Below are positions 63,342 through 64,000 of a DNA stretch of 64,000 nt, one piece after another. Under the pieces are notes generated by a model. That model worked only from the letters and a program-made list of their open reading frames with translations, did no database searches and was not told the origin of the DNA. Both the position numbers and the translations under genes were made by a program. Position 1 is the stretch's first letter; each line of letters opens with the position of its first letter. The stretch covers positions 18,437,752 to 18,501,751 of the forward strand of contig OZ005619.1 in assembly GCA_963930655.1 (NCBI GenBank). Reading direction: 5' to 3'. This DNA comes from Myrica gale (taxonomy: Eukaryota; Streptophyta; Magnoliopsida; Fagales; Myricaceae).

Positions 63342-64000
63342 ATTGCTTGTTTACAAGCTTGGAAACTAGCTCTATCCTTCTACTCAAACCAACTGGCTTG
63401 AACCCTTCAAGAGTTCTGGCAATTGTGAGCTAAGAAGTTCAAGTGGCAGAATTTTTGGTTCTGAGTCTTCAAATTTTTCTTTTGTTCAGTTCTGCAGTGA
63501 GGAATGGGAGACGTTTTGTTTATAAAGACAAAAGTACTAAAAGGAATTTAAGGAGCAGCTTTCATTTTGCAGAGATGAGGAGAGACGACTAATGCATGTT
63601 TAAGTTGCTTCTGTTTCTGCCATTTCTCTGCAGTTGGTACCTGTAATTTTTTTATGGCACCGCGCCTCTAAAACTGGGGCAATGATTTCTTCCTTTCCTT
63701 CTGCTCTCACGTCATACGGAAGGTTCTTGATGAATAAAATTATAAACCCAATACACAGAAACCTTCTTCCCCAGATCAAAAAATTTACATAAGTTTTCAT
63801 ATTTTTTGACAAATGCTTTCTTTGCCCGATGGAGAAGTTGGCTTATCCCTCCTAGTTTTCCTTTTATCATACCTTGCACTACTCCTCCTTCAACGCCTTG
63901 ACTCTGATCTACATTTTCTTTTTGGATGACATTCTACAGCTCCTACCTCTAAAAATTGTACAGCAATTAATCAAATAATACATTTTCTTTTTGGTTTTTG
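63342..64000. other. Upstream region of ARM paralogue C
   Basis: Contains a candidate TATA (tataaaca on the - strand, 63517-63524) and a block at about 63620-63760 alignable to 51340-51450 upstream of paralogue A. No other gene is seen before the window edge. Confidence 0.5.

Overview
This is nuclear DNA from a flowering plant, most likely a eudicot. Genes have many GT-AG introns, introns and spacers are AT-rich, there is plastid-targeted glutamine synthetase with a transit peptide, an F-box gene, a FAR1-related gene, and retrotransposon, hAT and LINE remains. I cannot name the species.

Layout. 1-3266: an interrupted FAR1-RELATED SEQUENCE gene running off the left edge, then a small secreted, possibly GPI-anchored Gly/Arg-rich peptide. 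3736-5632: two short poly(A) retroposons, each with its own target-site duplication. 5977-7730: an intact F-box gene whose 3' end is tandemly duplicated. 7902-9895: nested small DNA elements and an F-box relic. 10968-17423 (-): ABCI12, the membrane subunit of a plastid ECF-type transporter, seven exons, with a deleted Ty1/copia element in intron 2. 18186-18956 (-): an AWPM-19-like membrane protein, four exons. 19947-23669 (-): plastidic glutamine synthetase GS2, thirteen exons. 24999-25262: a three-fold 90-bp tandem repeat upstream of GS2. 29436-39268 (+): a thirteen-exon alpha/beta hydrolase with a long disordered tail. 39806-46421: a LINE-like retroposon split by an hAT transposon and a solo LTR. 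48380-63341 (-): three tandem paralogues of a membrane-anchored armadillo-repeat protein, with LINE and LTR debris between them.

I joined exons by hand from splice sites, reading-frame phase and family continuity. Four models close exactly in frame: ABCI12 387 aa, AWPM-19 171 aa, GS2 432 aa and hydrolase 573 aa. The three ARM genes (831, 836 and 798 aa) share one phase-0 intron.

How the genes relate. No operon-like cooperation is expected. ABCI12 and GS2 both act in the plastid; AWPM-19 and the ARM proteins look membrane-bound. From memory, Arabidopsis has neighbouring AWPM-19/ARM and ARM/hydrolase pairs, so the order here may be ancestral. The most distinctive features are the ARM array, the family of LINE-tailed non-autonomous retroposons, and the three-layer nested insertion at 39.8-46.4 kb.
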